In this document: positions 7,851-15,239 of the stretch, piece after piece
How the letters are laid out: the number at the start of each line of letters is the position of its first letter
Position numbering within the stretch: the first letter of the stretch is position 1
DNA from: Amycolatopsis vancoresmycina
GTDB lineage: Bacteria > Actinomycetota > Actinomycetes > Mycobacteriales > Pseudonocardiaceae
Length of the DNA stretch: 64,000 bases
Direction: 5' to 3'
Assembly: GCF_000716785.1 (NCBI RefSeq)
Contig: NZ_JNYY01000004.1
Coordinates: 62,001 to 126,000, forward strand
The notes under the pieces: model-generated
Seen by the model: only the letters and a program-made list of their open reading frames with translations
What the model was told of the DNA's origin: nothing
Databases searched by the model: none
Program-made: the position numbers and the translations under genes

Positions 7851-8786
7851 ATGGCCGACTTCCAGGCGAACACCCGGCCGTTCGCCGAGCTGGACCGCGC
7901 CGGCCGCACGCGACGCCTGCGCCGCCTCGCCGAAGCGGCGTTGACCGCCTACGCCGTGCCGGTGGCGCGCCTGACCCCGCTGGCGCACGGGCTCAACACG
8001 TCGTTCCGCGTCGACGGCGCGGACGGACGGCGGTACGTGCTGCGGGTGCAGCGGCCGGACGGCCCCGGCGTCGCGCAGGTGCGCGCCGAGATGGCCTGGC
8101 TCGCCGCGCTGGGCCGCGAAACCGACCTCGTCGTCCCGCGGCCGGTGCCGACGCGCGCGCGGGAGCTGGCCACCGTGGTCGCCGACCCGGCGGTGCCCGA
8201 ACCCCGCACCTGCGTGCTCTGCCACTGGGTCGACGGCCGGTTCGCCGACGAGCGGCTCGGCACGCCGCAGCTGTACGCGGTGGGCGCGGCCACCGCGCGG
8301 CTGCACCTGCACGGCTCGCGGATGAACGGGCTCGACCGCGGTCGCGTCGACGACCTGACGGAGTTCGGGCGCACGCAGGTGGACGGCTTCTCCGCGGCCG
8401 TCGTCGAGCGGGCCGTCGCCGCGGCCGGCGGGGACGAGACCGTCCGCGAGGCGGTGGCGCGGGTCCGCGCGGTGCGGGCCGAGCTGGGCTACGGCGCCGA
8501 CGTCTTCGGCCTGGTGCACGGCGACCTGCGGCAGGACAACTACCTGTTCGACCGCGGCCGGGTGCGGGTGATCGACTTCGACGACTGCGGCTACGGGCAC
8601 TACGCGTACGACCTCGCCGTCGCCTCCGCCGCGCTCGCGCACCTGCCGCAGCGCGACGAGCTGCGGGAGGCGCTCGTGGACGGCTACCGGTCGGTGCGCC
8701 CGGCCGCGGCCACGACGGACCCGGAGGTGCTGGCCGCCTTCGCCGGGCTCCGGCGGGTCCAGCTGCGGCTGCGGCGGGCGCTATAA
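7851..8786 (+). CDS. APH/choline-kinase-like phosphotransferase
   Basis: This 311-residue small-molecule kinase has a P-loop-like N-lobe (LTPLAHGLNTSFRVDG), the catalytic loop VHGDLRQDNYLF with Asp225 as base and Asn230 as metal ligand, and VIDFDDCGYG as the DFG equivalent. The family (Pfam APH) phosphorylates aminoglycosides, choline, homoserine and similar hydroxyls. Its position 11 bp after an aminotransferase of the CobD/HisC type argues for a metabolic rather than resistance role. No good ribosome site precedes the ATG, so coupling to the upstream gene is likely. Confidence 0.85.
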   Translation: MADFQANTRPFAELDRAGRTRRLRRLAEAALTAYAVPVARLTPLAHGLNTSFRVDGADGRRYVLRVQRPDGPGVAQVRAEMAWLAALGRETDLVVPRPVPTRARELATVVADPAVPEPRTCVLCHWVDGRFADERLGTPQLYAVGAATARLHLHGSRMNGLDRGRVDDLTEFGRTQVDGFSAAVVERAVAAAGGDETVREAVARVRAVRAELGYGADVFGLVHGDLRQDNYLFDRGRVRVIDFDDCGYGHYAYDLAVASAALAHLPQRDELREALVDGYRSVRPAAATTDPEVLAAFAGLRRVQLRLRRAL

Positions 8787-8792
8787 CTCGGC

Positions 8793-8806
8793 GTTACAAT
8801 TGCTAC
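8793..8806. promoter_or_regulatory. TetR operator site 1
   Basis: The sequence gttacaattgctac is a near-palindrome centred on CAATTG and abuts the TetR start codon, so the transcript may be leaderless and autorepressed. It matches the site before the adjacent F420 oxidoreductase gene at 12 of 14 positions. Confidence 0.6.
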
Positions 8807-9496
8807 ATGGCCGGACGATCGAGCAACGCCACCAGTACCCGCGACCGCCTGCTGCTGGCCGCCGGCCAGCTCCTGCACGAAGCCGGCGACGGCCCGGTGT
8901 CGACGCGGGCGATCTGCGAGCGCGCCGGCGTCCAGGCCCCCACGCTGTACCACCACTTCGGCAGCAAGCAGGGCCTGCTCGACGCCGTCGTGAACTACGG
9001 CTTCACCCAGTACGTCCAGGTGCCGTCGGCGGACGGCGATCCGGTCGACCGGATCCGCGCGGGCTGGGACCGGCACGTCGAATACGGCCTGGAACACCCC
9101 GCGTTCTACGTGCTGCTCTACGGCCAGATCGAGCCGGGCGTCCCGTGCAACCTCACGTCGAGCGCCGAAGCGATGCTGCTGGAGCTGTTCACGCCGCTGG
9201 CGCGCGACGGCCGCCTGCGGGTCGAGGCGGCGGAGGCCGCGCGCCAGTTCGCGGCGGCCAACAGCGGCGTGACGCTCAGCCTGATCGCCCAGCCGGAAGA
9301 CCGGCGCGACCTGGCGATGTCCGCGCAGGTCAGGGAGTCCGTGCTGGCCGGGCTGCTGGCCGACGAGCCGGCCGAAGGGTCGTCCGTGAGCGCCCTCGCA
9401 GTCGCTTTGTCGACTGCACTGGAGGACGACACGGACGCCCTGACCACCACCGAGCGTCAGATGCTGCGGGAGTGGCTGCACCGGCTGGCCGCCTGA
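8807..9496 (+). CDS. TetR family transcriptional regulator
   Basis: This 229-residue protein has an N-terminal helix-turn-helix: TRDRLLLAAGQLLHEAG, then STRAICERAGVQAPTLYHHF, the classical TetR recognition helix, then GSKQGLLDAV. The C-terminal ligand domain is not assignable. A near-palindromic operator touches its own start codon, and a matching one precedes the downstream luciferase-like oxidoreductase gene, so it probably represses itself and that gene. No Shine-Dalgarno sequence is visible, consistent with leaderless translation. Confidence 0.92.
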   Translation: MAGRSSNATSTRDRLLLAAGQLLHEAGDGPVSTRAICERAGVQAPTLYHHFGSKQGLLDAVVNYGFTQYVQVPSADGDPVDRIRAGWDRHVEYGLEHPAFYVLLYGQIEPGVPCNLTSSAEAMLLELFTPLARDGRLRVEAAEAARQFAAANSGVTLSLIAQPEDRRDLAMSAQVRESVLAGLLADEPAEGSSVSALAVALSTALEDDTDALTTTERQMLREWLHRLAA

Positions 9497-9504
9497 CAGC
9501 CGTC

Positions 9505-9541
9505 GCTACATTTGCTACATTGAGCTCTATGACAAATGTAT
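9505..9541. promoter_or_regulatory. TetR operator site 2 and inverted repeat
   Basis: The core gctacatttgctac (9505-9518) repeats the site before the TetR gene with two changes. In addition ctacatttg (9506-9514) is mirrored by caaatgtat (9533-9541), which overlaps the start codon of the oxidoreductase gene at 9529. Repressor bound here would block transcription start and possibly translation. Confidence 0.55.
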
Positions 9542-10377
9542 CGAACCAGTTCGGCCTGTTCCTGGCCCCGCACCGCGACGACGCGACGCGGAAGGAGCAG
9601 GCGGTCGCCGCCGACGCGCTCGGCTACGGCGCGGTCTGGCTCGGCACCGGCCGGAACTCCGTCGGCGACCTCGCGCTCGTCGAGGACGTCCTCGCCTCGA
9701 CCGAGCGGATCACGGTGGCGACGGCGATCGTCAACATGTGGGTCGACGAGCCGGAGACCCTCGCGGAGTCCTACCACCGCCTCGCGGACCGGTACGGAAA
9801 GCGCTTGCTGCTCGGCGTCGGCGTCGGACACCCCGAGTCCGTGACGGAGTACCGGAGCCCGTACGCCAAGATCGTCGACTACCTCGACCGGCTCGACGCG
9901 GCCGGCGTCCCGGCCGAGGCCCGGATCCTCGCCGCGCTCGGCGACCGCGTGCTGAAGCTGGCCGCCGAGCGCACCGCGGGCGCGCACCCGTACCTCGTGC
10001 CGTCCGGGCACACGCGGCACGCCCGGGCGATCCTGGGCGCGGGCAAACTGCTGGCGCCGGAACAGAAAGTCGTCCTCGACGACGACCCGGCGGCCGCGCG
10101 GGCCATCGGCCGCCCGTACGTGCAGACCCCGTACCTGGGGCTGCGCAACTACGTGAACAACCTGCTGCGCCACGGGTACACCGAGGCCGACGTCGCCGGT
10201 GGCGGCAGCGACCGCCTGATCGACGACCTCGTCCTGCACGGCACGCCGGAAACCGTCGCCAAGGGGCTTCGGTCCCATGTGGACGCCGGCGCCGACCACG
10301 TGGCCGTCCAGGTGCTCGGCCCGTCCCCCGCGGTCGAGCGGGAGCACCAGCGGCAGCTGGCCGAGCTGCTGTTCTGA
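9529..10377 (+). CDS. Luciferase-like F420-dependent oxidoreductase (TIGR03620-type)
   Basis: This 282-residue LLM-class protein begins with FGLFLAPHRDD and has AVWLGTGRNSVGDLALVEDV, LLLGVGVGHPE and the C-terminal HGTPETVAKGL, all typical of this subgroup of coenzyme-F420 enzymes. These reduce or oxidise small organic substrates by hydride transfer from the deazaflavin; the substrate is not predictable. The start ATG is set by the domain and the overlapping operator. It is probably controlled by the upstream TetR protein. Its stop codon directly abuts the end of the convergent deazaflavin-reductase gene, with no spacer. Confidence 0.88.
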   Translation: MTNVSNQFGLFLAPHRDDATRKEQAVAADALGYGAVWLGTGRNSVGDLALVEDVLASTERITVATAIVNMWVDEPETLAESYHRLADRYGKRLLLGVGVGHPESVTEYRSPYAKIVDYLDRLDAAGVPAEARILAALGDRVLKLAAERTAGAHPYLVPSGHTRHARAILGAGKLLAPEQKVVLDDDPAAARAIGRPYVQTPYLGLRNYVNNLLRHGYTEADVAGGGSDRLIDDLVLHGTPETVAKGLRSHVDAGADHVAVQVLGPSPAVEREHQRQLAELLF

Positions 10378-11106
10378 TCAGCCGGGCGCGGGCAGCAGGG
10401 CGTTCAGCGCGGCGACCAGGGTGCGCTCCTCGTAGTCGAAGTGACTGTCCAGTTCGGACTTGAGCCGGTCGAACTCGGCGCGGAGCTTGACCGGGTCGGT
10501 TTCCTCGTCGACGAGCCGCTGGACGTCCTCCTGCAGGCGGGCCACGACGACGTGTTCCTCGTCGAGCTTCGCCAGCGTCGGCGCCAGGGCGGGGAACCGC
10601 TCGGCCAGCAGGGGGAAGAGGTTCGCGCCTTCCCCGGTGTGGTGCTTGGTGAGCGCCGTGCAGAACCCGGCGCACCGCGTGCTCAGCCGCCGCGGGGTGC
10701 CGCAGTCCAGCTCGGCGCGCATCTCTTTCAGCTCGGCACGCAGCCAGTCGTGCACCTCGACGATCCAGTCGCCCATGCGGCGCGCGGGGTCGAAGCGGTG
10801 CAGCTCCACGACGGGCAGGACCCGGGTCGTTCGCGCCTGGTACGCCGCGAACCCCGGTTCCTGCGCGACGACCTTGGCGAACAGCTCGTCGCGGTCCGGC
10901 GGCAGGGCGGCCATCGCGTCGAACTTCTCGGTCTCGGTTTCCACCGTCACCAAGGGGTTCTGCCGGATGTTGTGGTACCAGGCGGGGTGCTTCGGCGCGC
11001 CCATCGCGGACGCGACGACGACCAGGCGGCCGTCGATGTCCAAGGCGCCCAGCGGAACCCGGTGCTGCCGGCCCGTCCGGGCGCCGGTCGTGGTGAGCGT
11101 GATCAA
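10378..11106 (-). CDS. Deazaflavin-dependent reductase (Ddn-like) fused to hemerythrin domain
   Basis: This 242-residue protein starts at a TTG (11106) with GGAGGT at good spacing; no other start exists in frame. Residues 1-105 carry the split-barrel F420-binding fold of the Ddn/nitroreductase group: LTTTGARTGRQHRVPL, HPAWYHNIRQNP and VVAQEPGFAAYQ. The N-terminal helix found in many Ddn proteins is missing. Residues about 110-242 form an HHE/hemerythrin-like four-helix bundle with candidate metal ligands in CTALTKHHTGEG, LDEEHVVV and DSHFDYEERT. It suggests a redox sensor or oxygen/NO-linked reductase. It is transcribed towards the luciferase-like gene and away from the coiled-coil gene. Confidence 0.85.
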   Translation of the reverse strand: MITLTTTGARTGRQHRVPLGALDIDGRLVVVASAMGAPKHPAWYHNIRQNPLVTVETETEKFDAMAALPPDRDELFAKVVAQEPGFAAYQARTTRVLPVVELHRFDPARRMGDWIVEVHDWLRAELKEMRAELDCGTPRRLSTRCAGFCTALTKHHTGEGANLFPLLAERFPALAPTLAKLDEEHVVVARLQEDVQRLVDEETDPVKLRAEFDRLKSELDSHFDYEERTLVAALNALLPAPG

Positions 11107-11187
11107 GCCACTACCTCCGTGTGCCGGCCTCGCACGTTACCGACCCGGCCCGGAAGCGGGCCATCCCCCAACCGCATAGCCCGGGGC

Positions 11188-12006
11188 TCAGCCGGCGGCG
11201 TTGGCGGCTTTCCGAGCGGCAGCGTCGGCCTCGTCGAAGGCCGCCTTCGCCGTCTCCAGCTCCGCTGTCGCGCGCTCGGCGCGTTCCTCGGCTTCGGCCA
11301 GCCGCGCACGCAGGTCTTCGACGCGGGCGGTGGCCTGCTCGGCCGCGCGCTCGGTGCGGACGAGGTCGCGTTCGGCCGTCGCGCGTTCCTTCGCCCGTTC
11401 GGCGGCTTCCTTGCGCAGGCGATCACGTTCCGCGCGGGCCTTCGCCCGTTCCTCCTCCTCGCGCCGGTGGTCCCGTTTCGGCTTGGCCGGTTCGGCCTTG
11501 TCCACGAGCTTCGCCGGGCGCTTGCCGGTGGCGGGCGGGACGCTCGCGGCGAGGCTGAACCACTGGTCGGTGTCCTGGTGCGCCACCGACGTCAGCCGGC
11601 CGGCCAGCGCGAGCGCGGCGGTGTCCGGGTCGGCCGCGACGGCTTCCAGGGTGGCCTCGACCTCGCGGGACACCGGGTCGCTCATCGACGGCAGCCCGTG
11701 CAGGATCCGCCGCACCAGCTCCCCGCGGCGGCGGGTCAGGGCCCGCAGCTCGTCGCCGGCCAGGCGCGTGTGCGCGTCGCGCAGCTCGTCGCCGAGCCCG
11801 GCCAGCTCCTGCAGTTCGTCCGGGTCCTCGTGGGCGAGGGTGTTGACGATCGCCGCGGCCGTCGTCGGCTTCCTCAGCTGCTGGATCCGCTTCGCGAGCT
11901 CCGCGTCCCCCTCGGCCTTCGCCGCCTTCGCCGCCGCGTTGCGCGCGCTGACGAACTCCGCGAGGTCACCCCCGTAGAGCTCGCCGGCCACCGTGTCGAA
12001 GTCCAT
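11188..12006 (-). CDS. Charged coiled-coil protein, actinobacterial conserved hypothetical
   Basis: This 272-residue protein starts at ATG 12006 (MDFDTVAGELYGGDLAEF). The first half is mostly helical (KRIQQLRKPTTAAAIVN, LGDELRDAHTRL). From about residue 165 to 265 it becomes a long Arg/Glu/Ala-rich coiled coil without hydrophobic transmembrane segments. Proteins of this design are widespread in actinomycetes but uncharacterised; a structural or nucleic-acid-associated role is possible. It diverges from the acyl-CoA ligase gene with only 60 bp between starts. Confidence 0.8.
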   Translation of the reverse strand: MDFDTVAGELYGGDLAEFVSARNAAAKAAKAEGDAELAKRIQQLRKPTTAAAIVNTLAHEDPDELQELAGLGDELRDAHTRLAGDELRALTRRRGELVRRILHGLPSMSDPVSREVEATLEAVAADPDTAALALAGRLTSVAHQDTDQWFSLAASVPPATGKRPAKLVDKAEPAKPKRDHRREEEERAKARAERDRLRKEAAERAKERATAERDLVRTERAAEQATARVEDLRARLAEAEERAERATAELETAKAAFDEADAAARKAANAAG

Positions 12007-12066
12007 CGTGGTCCAGCGAACCACATCGGACTGGTGCGAGCACCTGCGAAGAGTCATCATCGGGGG

Positions 12067-13590
12067 ATGTTCTTCGATCTGGGTGTGCGTGACTTCCTCG
12101 ACCGCGCGGAAACGGTGTACCCGGACCGCGTCGCGGTGGTCGACGAGCCGGACCAGCCCGCGCCGAGCTGGGGTTCGCTCACCTACCGCGAGGTGGCGCG
12201 CCGGGCCCGCGCACAAGCCGCCAACCTCGACGCGCTCGGTGTGCCGTCCGGCGGGCGCGTCGCGATGGTGTCGCACAACGCCGCGCGGCTGCTCGTGTCG
12301 TTCTTCGGCGTGTCGGGCTGGGGCCGGATCCTGGTGCCGGTGAACTTCCGGCTCGCACCGGCCGAGGTCAAGTACATAGTGGAGCACTCGGGCGCGGAGG
12401 TGCTGATCGTCGACCCGGAGCTCGAGCACCTGCTGGACACGGTGACGGCGAAGCACGTGTTCGTCCTCGGCCGCGACGACGAGGCCATCTGGGGCGGCGA
12501 CGGCACGCCCCGGCCGTGGGACGCCGACGAGTCGGCCACGGCGACGATCAACTACACGTCCGGGACGACCGCCCGGCCGAAGGGTGTGCAGCTCACCCAC
12601 CGCAACATCTGGCTGAACGCGGCCGTCTTCGGCCTGCACACGACGCTGAGCGACCACGACGTCCTGCTGCACACCCTGCCGATGTTCCACTGCAACGGCT
12701 GGGGCATGCCGTACGCGGTGACCGGCCTCGGCGGGCGGCACATCGTGCTGCGGAAGGTCGACGGCACGGAGATCCTGCGGCGGATCGGCGAGCACGGGGT
12801 GACGATCCTGTGCGCGGCTCCGGCGGTCGTGACGGCCGCCCTCGACGGCGCGGCGACCTGGGACGGCGAGATCCCCGGCCGCGACCGCGTCCGGATCGTG
12901 GTGGCCGGCGCGCCCCCGCCGACGCGCACGATCGAGCGGGTCCGGGCCGAGCTGGGCTGGGAGTTCATCCAGATCTACGGGCTCACCGAGACCGCACCGC
13001 TGCTGACGGTCAACCGGATGCGCAGCGAGTGGGCGGACCTCGACCCGCACGAGCAGGCGCGGCGGCTGGGCCGCGCGGGCACGCCGGCACTGGGCGTCCG
13101 GATCGCCGTCGACAGCGACGGCGAGGTCCTCGCGCAGTCCAACCACAACCTGGACGGCTACTGGGAGAACCCGGCGGAGACGGCCCGGGTCACCGAGGGC
13201 GGCTGGTTCCACACGGGCGACGGCGGGACGTTCTCGGAGGGTTACCTGACGATCGCGGACCGCAAGAAGGACGTGATCATCTCGGGCGGCGAGAACGTGT
13301 CGTCGATCGAGGTGGAGGACGCGCTCAACTCGCACCCGGCGATCCGCGAGGCGGCGGTGATCGGCATCCCGGACGAGAAGTGGGGCGAGCTGGTGACGGC
13401 CCTGGTCGTGGTGGACGGGGACGTCACGGCGGAGGAGCTGATCCGGCACTGCCGGGAGTACCTGGCGGGGTACAAGTGCCCGAAGCGGATCGAGTTCCTG
13501 GACGCCCTGCCGCGGACGGCGACGGGGAAGATCCAGAAGTTCAAGCTGCGGGAGCCGTTCTGGAAGGGGCAGTCCAGGCAGGTCAACTAG
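12067..13590 (+). CDS. Acyl-CoA synthetase / AMP-dependent ligase
   Basis: This 507-residue adenylating enzyme activates a carboxylic acid with ATP and joins it to CoA. Visible motifs are INYTSGTTARPKGVQLTHRN near residue 163 (P-loop/A3), IYGLTETAP (A5), WFHTGDGG (A7), IADRKKDVIISGGENVSS (A8) and the A10 lysine in PRTATGKIQKF near residue 485. Length and motif wording match the medium/long-chain FadD-like group used in fatty acid or aromatic acid catabolism. Its stop codon overlaps the stop of the convergent epoxide hydrolase gene in a shared CTAG. Substrate unknown. Confidence 0.9.
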   Translation: MFFDLGVRDFLDRAETVYPDRVAVVDEPDQPAPSWGSLTYREVARRARAQAANLDALGVPSGGRVAMVSHNAARLLVSFFGVSGWGRILVPVNFRLAPAEVKYIVEHSGAEVLIVDPELEHLLDTVTAKHVFVLGRDDEAIWGGDGTPRPWDADESATATINYTSGTTARPKGVQLTHRNIWLNAAVFGLHTTLSDHDVLLHTLPMFHCNGWGMPYAVTGLGGRHIVLRKVDGTEILRRIGEHGVTILCAAPAVVTAALDGAATWDGEIPGRDRVRIVVAGAPPPTRTIERVRAELGWEFIQIYGLTETAPLLTVNRMRSEWADLDPHEQARRLGRAGTPALGVRIAVDSDGEVLAQSNHNLDGYWENPAETARVTEGGWFHTGDGGTFSEGYLTIADRKKDVIISGGENVSSIEVEDALNSHPAIREAAVIGIPDEKWGELVTALVVVDGDVTAEELIRHCREYLAGYKCPKRIEFLDALPRTATGKIQKFKLREPFWKGQSRQVN

Positions 13591-14690
13591 CGGACCAGCC
13601 GGAAGAACGTCCGCACCTCCTCGGCGAACAGCTCGGGCTGCTCGTACGCCGCGAAGTGGCCGCCTCGGTCCAGCTCGTTCCAGTGCCGGATGTCGGTGTA
13701 CCGCTTCTTGGCCCACCGGCGTGACGGCCGGGGCATCTCCGCGGGGAAGATCGAACAGCCCGCCGGGACGTCCACCGTGTCGTCCGTGGCCTCCGAGAAC
13801 CACTTCTGGACCTTGCGGATGCTCTCCCAGTACAACCGGGCCGACGACGCCGCCGTGCCCGTCAGCCAGTACAGCGTGATGTCGTCCAGGAGCTCGTCGC
13901 GGGTGAACGGGAAGCCGTCCGACCAGGCGTGGAACTTCTCCACCAGCCAGCCGCACAGGCCCGCCGGGGAGTCGAGCAGGCTGTAGCCGAGCGTCTGGGG
14001 GCGGGTCGACTGCAGCACCGAATAGCCGTCCTCCCAGCGCTGCGCGTGCTCCAACGCCGCCAGCGCCGCCCGCTCGGCCTCGGTCAGGTCGCCGAACGTC
14101 GCCGGGTCCGGGGCCGCGATCGGCGGGTTCAGGTGGATGCCGGCCAGGTGGGCCGCGTCCTGCTGGGCCAGTGCCGTCGTGATCGACGTTCCCCAGTCGC
14201 CGCCCTGCGCGCCGTAGCGCCGGTAGCCCAAGCGGGCCATCAACGTCGCCCACGCCGCCGCGATGCGCTCGATGCCCCAGCCGGGGACCGCCGGTTTGTC
14301 GCTGAAGGCGTAGCCCGGCAGCGACGGGATCACCAGGTGGAACTCCGCGGACAACGGCTCGATCACCTTCGAGAACTCCACGAACGAGCCGGGCCAGCCG
14401 TGGGTGAGGATCAGGGGCAGCGCCGCCGGATCCGGCGAACGCACGTGCAGGAAGTGGATGCCGAGGCCGTCGATTTCCGTGCGGTACTGCGGAAACCGGT
14501 TCAGCCGGGCTTCCGTGCGCCGCCAGTCGTAGTCCGACGCCCAGTATTCGCACAGGTCGCGCAGGTAGCCCAGCGGCGTGCCCTGGCTCCAGTCGTCCGG
14601 CCCCGACTCGGGCCAGCGCGTCCGCCGCAGCCGCGCGCGCAGGTCGTCGAGGTCGGTCTCGGGGACGTCGATCCGGAACGGCGTGATCAC
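13587..14690 (-). CDS. Epoxide hydrolase (EHN-type alpha/beta hydrolase)
   Basis: This 367-residue protein has the N-terminal epoxide-hydrolase domain (PFRIDVPETDLDDLRARL) followed by an alpha/beta hydrolase core: LTHGWPGSFVEF (oxyanion hole HGWP), GGDWGTSIT with the nucleophile Asp, and GGHFAAYEQPELF carrying the catalytic His. These enzymes open epoxides with water and are soluble. The start is a GTG that overlaps the stop of the RibD_C reductase gene in GTGA, so it is the last gene of the coupled minus-strand operon. It probably removes reactive epoxides formed in the same pathway. Confidence 0.9.
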   Translation of the reverse strand: MITPFRIDVPETDLDDLRARLRRTRWPESGPDDWSQGTPLGYLRDLCEYWASDYDWRRTEARLNRFPQYRTEIDGLGIHFLHVRSPDPAALPLILTHGWPGSFVEFSKVIEPLSAEFHLVIPSLPGYAFSDKPAVPGWGIERIAAAWATLMARLGYRRYGAQGGDWGTSITTALAQQDAAHLAGIHLNPPIAAPDPATFGDLTEAERAALAALEHAQRWEDGYSVLQSTRPQTLGYSLLDSPAGLCGWLVEKFHAWSDGFPFTRDELLDDITLYWLTGTAASSARLYWESIRKVQKWFSEATDDTVDVPAGCSIFPAEMPRPSRRWAKKRYTDIRHWNELDRGGHFAAYEQPELFAEEVRTFFRLVR

Positions 14691-15232
14691 GCCGGCGCGT
14701 AGGTCAGCTGGACGACGCCGTTGCCGAACGTCGCCGACTTCCGCAGCTCCAGCGGAAACGACGGCCCGGACTCGGGGAACAGCCGCTTCCCGCGGCCCAC
14801 GACCACCGGGTACAGCAGCAGGTTCAGCTCGTCGACCAGGCCCTCGGCCAGCAGCCACCGCACCGCCGTCGGGCTGCCGCTGGTCATGATGTCGCCGCCC
14901 GGACCGGCCTTCAGCGTCCGGACCGCTTCGGCCGGGTCGCCGGTCAGCAGCGTCGAGTTGTTCCAGGCGACTTCCGACAACGTCGACGAAAGCACGTACT
15001 TGCGGACGTTGTTCATGAACTCCGCGCCTTTGTCGTCCTCGACCGTCCGGCCGGGCCACGCTTCGGCGAACCCTTCGTAGGTGACGCGGCCGAGCAGCAT
15101 CGCGTCGGCGGCGGCCATCCCGCTGCCGACCGCCTGGCCTATCTCGTCGCTCCAGTACCGCAACGACCACTTGTCCGGCGCCTCGACCACGCCGTCCAGC
15201 GAAATGAACAGGTTCGCGACGATCTTGCGCAT
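14687..15232 (-). CDS. Dihydrofolate reductase family (RibD_C) protein
   Basis: This 181-residue protein begins MRKIVANLFISLDGVVEAP, the standard opening of the YwjB/YyaP-like RibD_C group, and has AMLLGRVTYEGFAEAWPG and TSGSPTAVRWLLAEGLVDEL for NADPH and substrate binding. ATG 15232 was preferred to an upstream GTG because it starts the domain; the ATG lies seven bases after the molybdopterin oxidoreductase stop codon. It ends in a 4-bp overlap with the epoxide hydrolase. Such proteins are NADPH-dependent reductases of unknown substrate and rarely act in folate synthesis. Confidence 0.88.
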   Translation of the reverse strand: MRKIVANLFISLDGVVEAPDKWSLRYWSDEIGQAVGSGMAAADAMLLGRVTYEGFAEAWPGRTVEDDKGAEFMNNVRKYVLSSTLSEVAWNNSTLLTGDPAEAVRTLKAGPGGDIMTSGSPTAVRWLLAEGLVDELNLLLYPVVVGRGKRLFPESGPSFPLELRKSATFGNGVVQLTYAPA

Positions 15233-15239
15233 GCGCCCA

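Noticed and set aside
7851..8786. Aminoglycoside resistance kinase
   Set aside because: The APH fold is shared by many metabolic kinases, and the gene is coupled to an aminotransferase.
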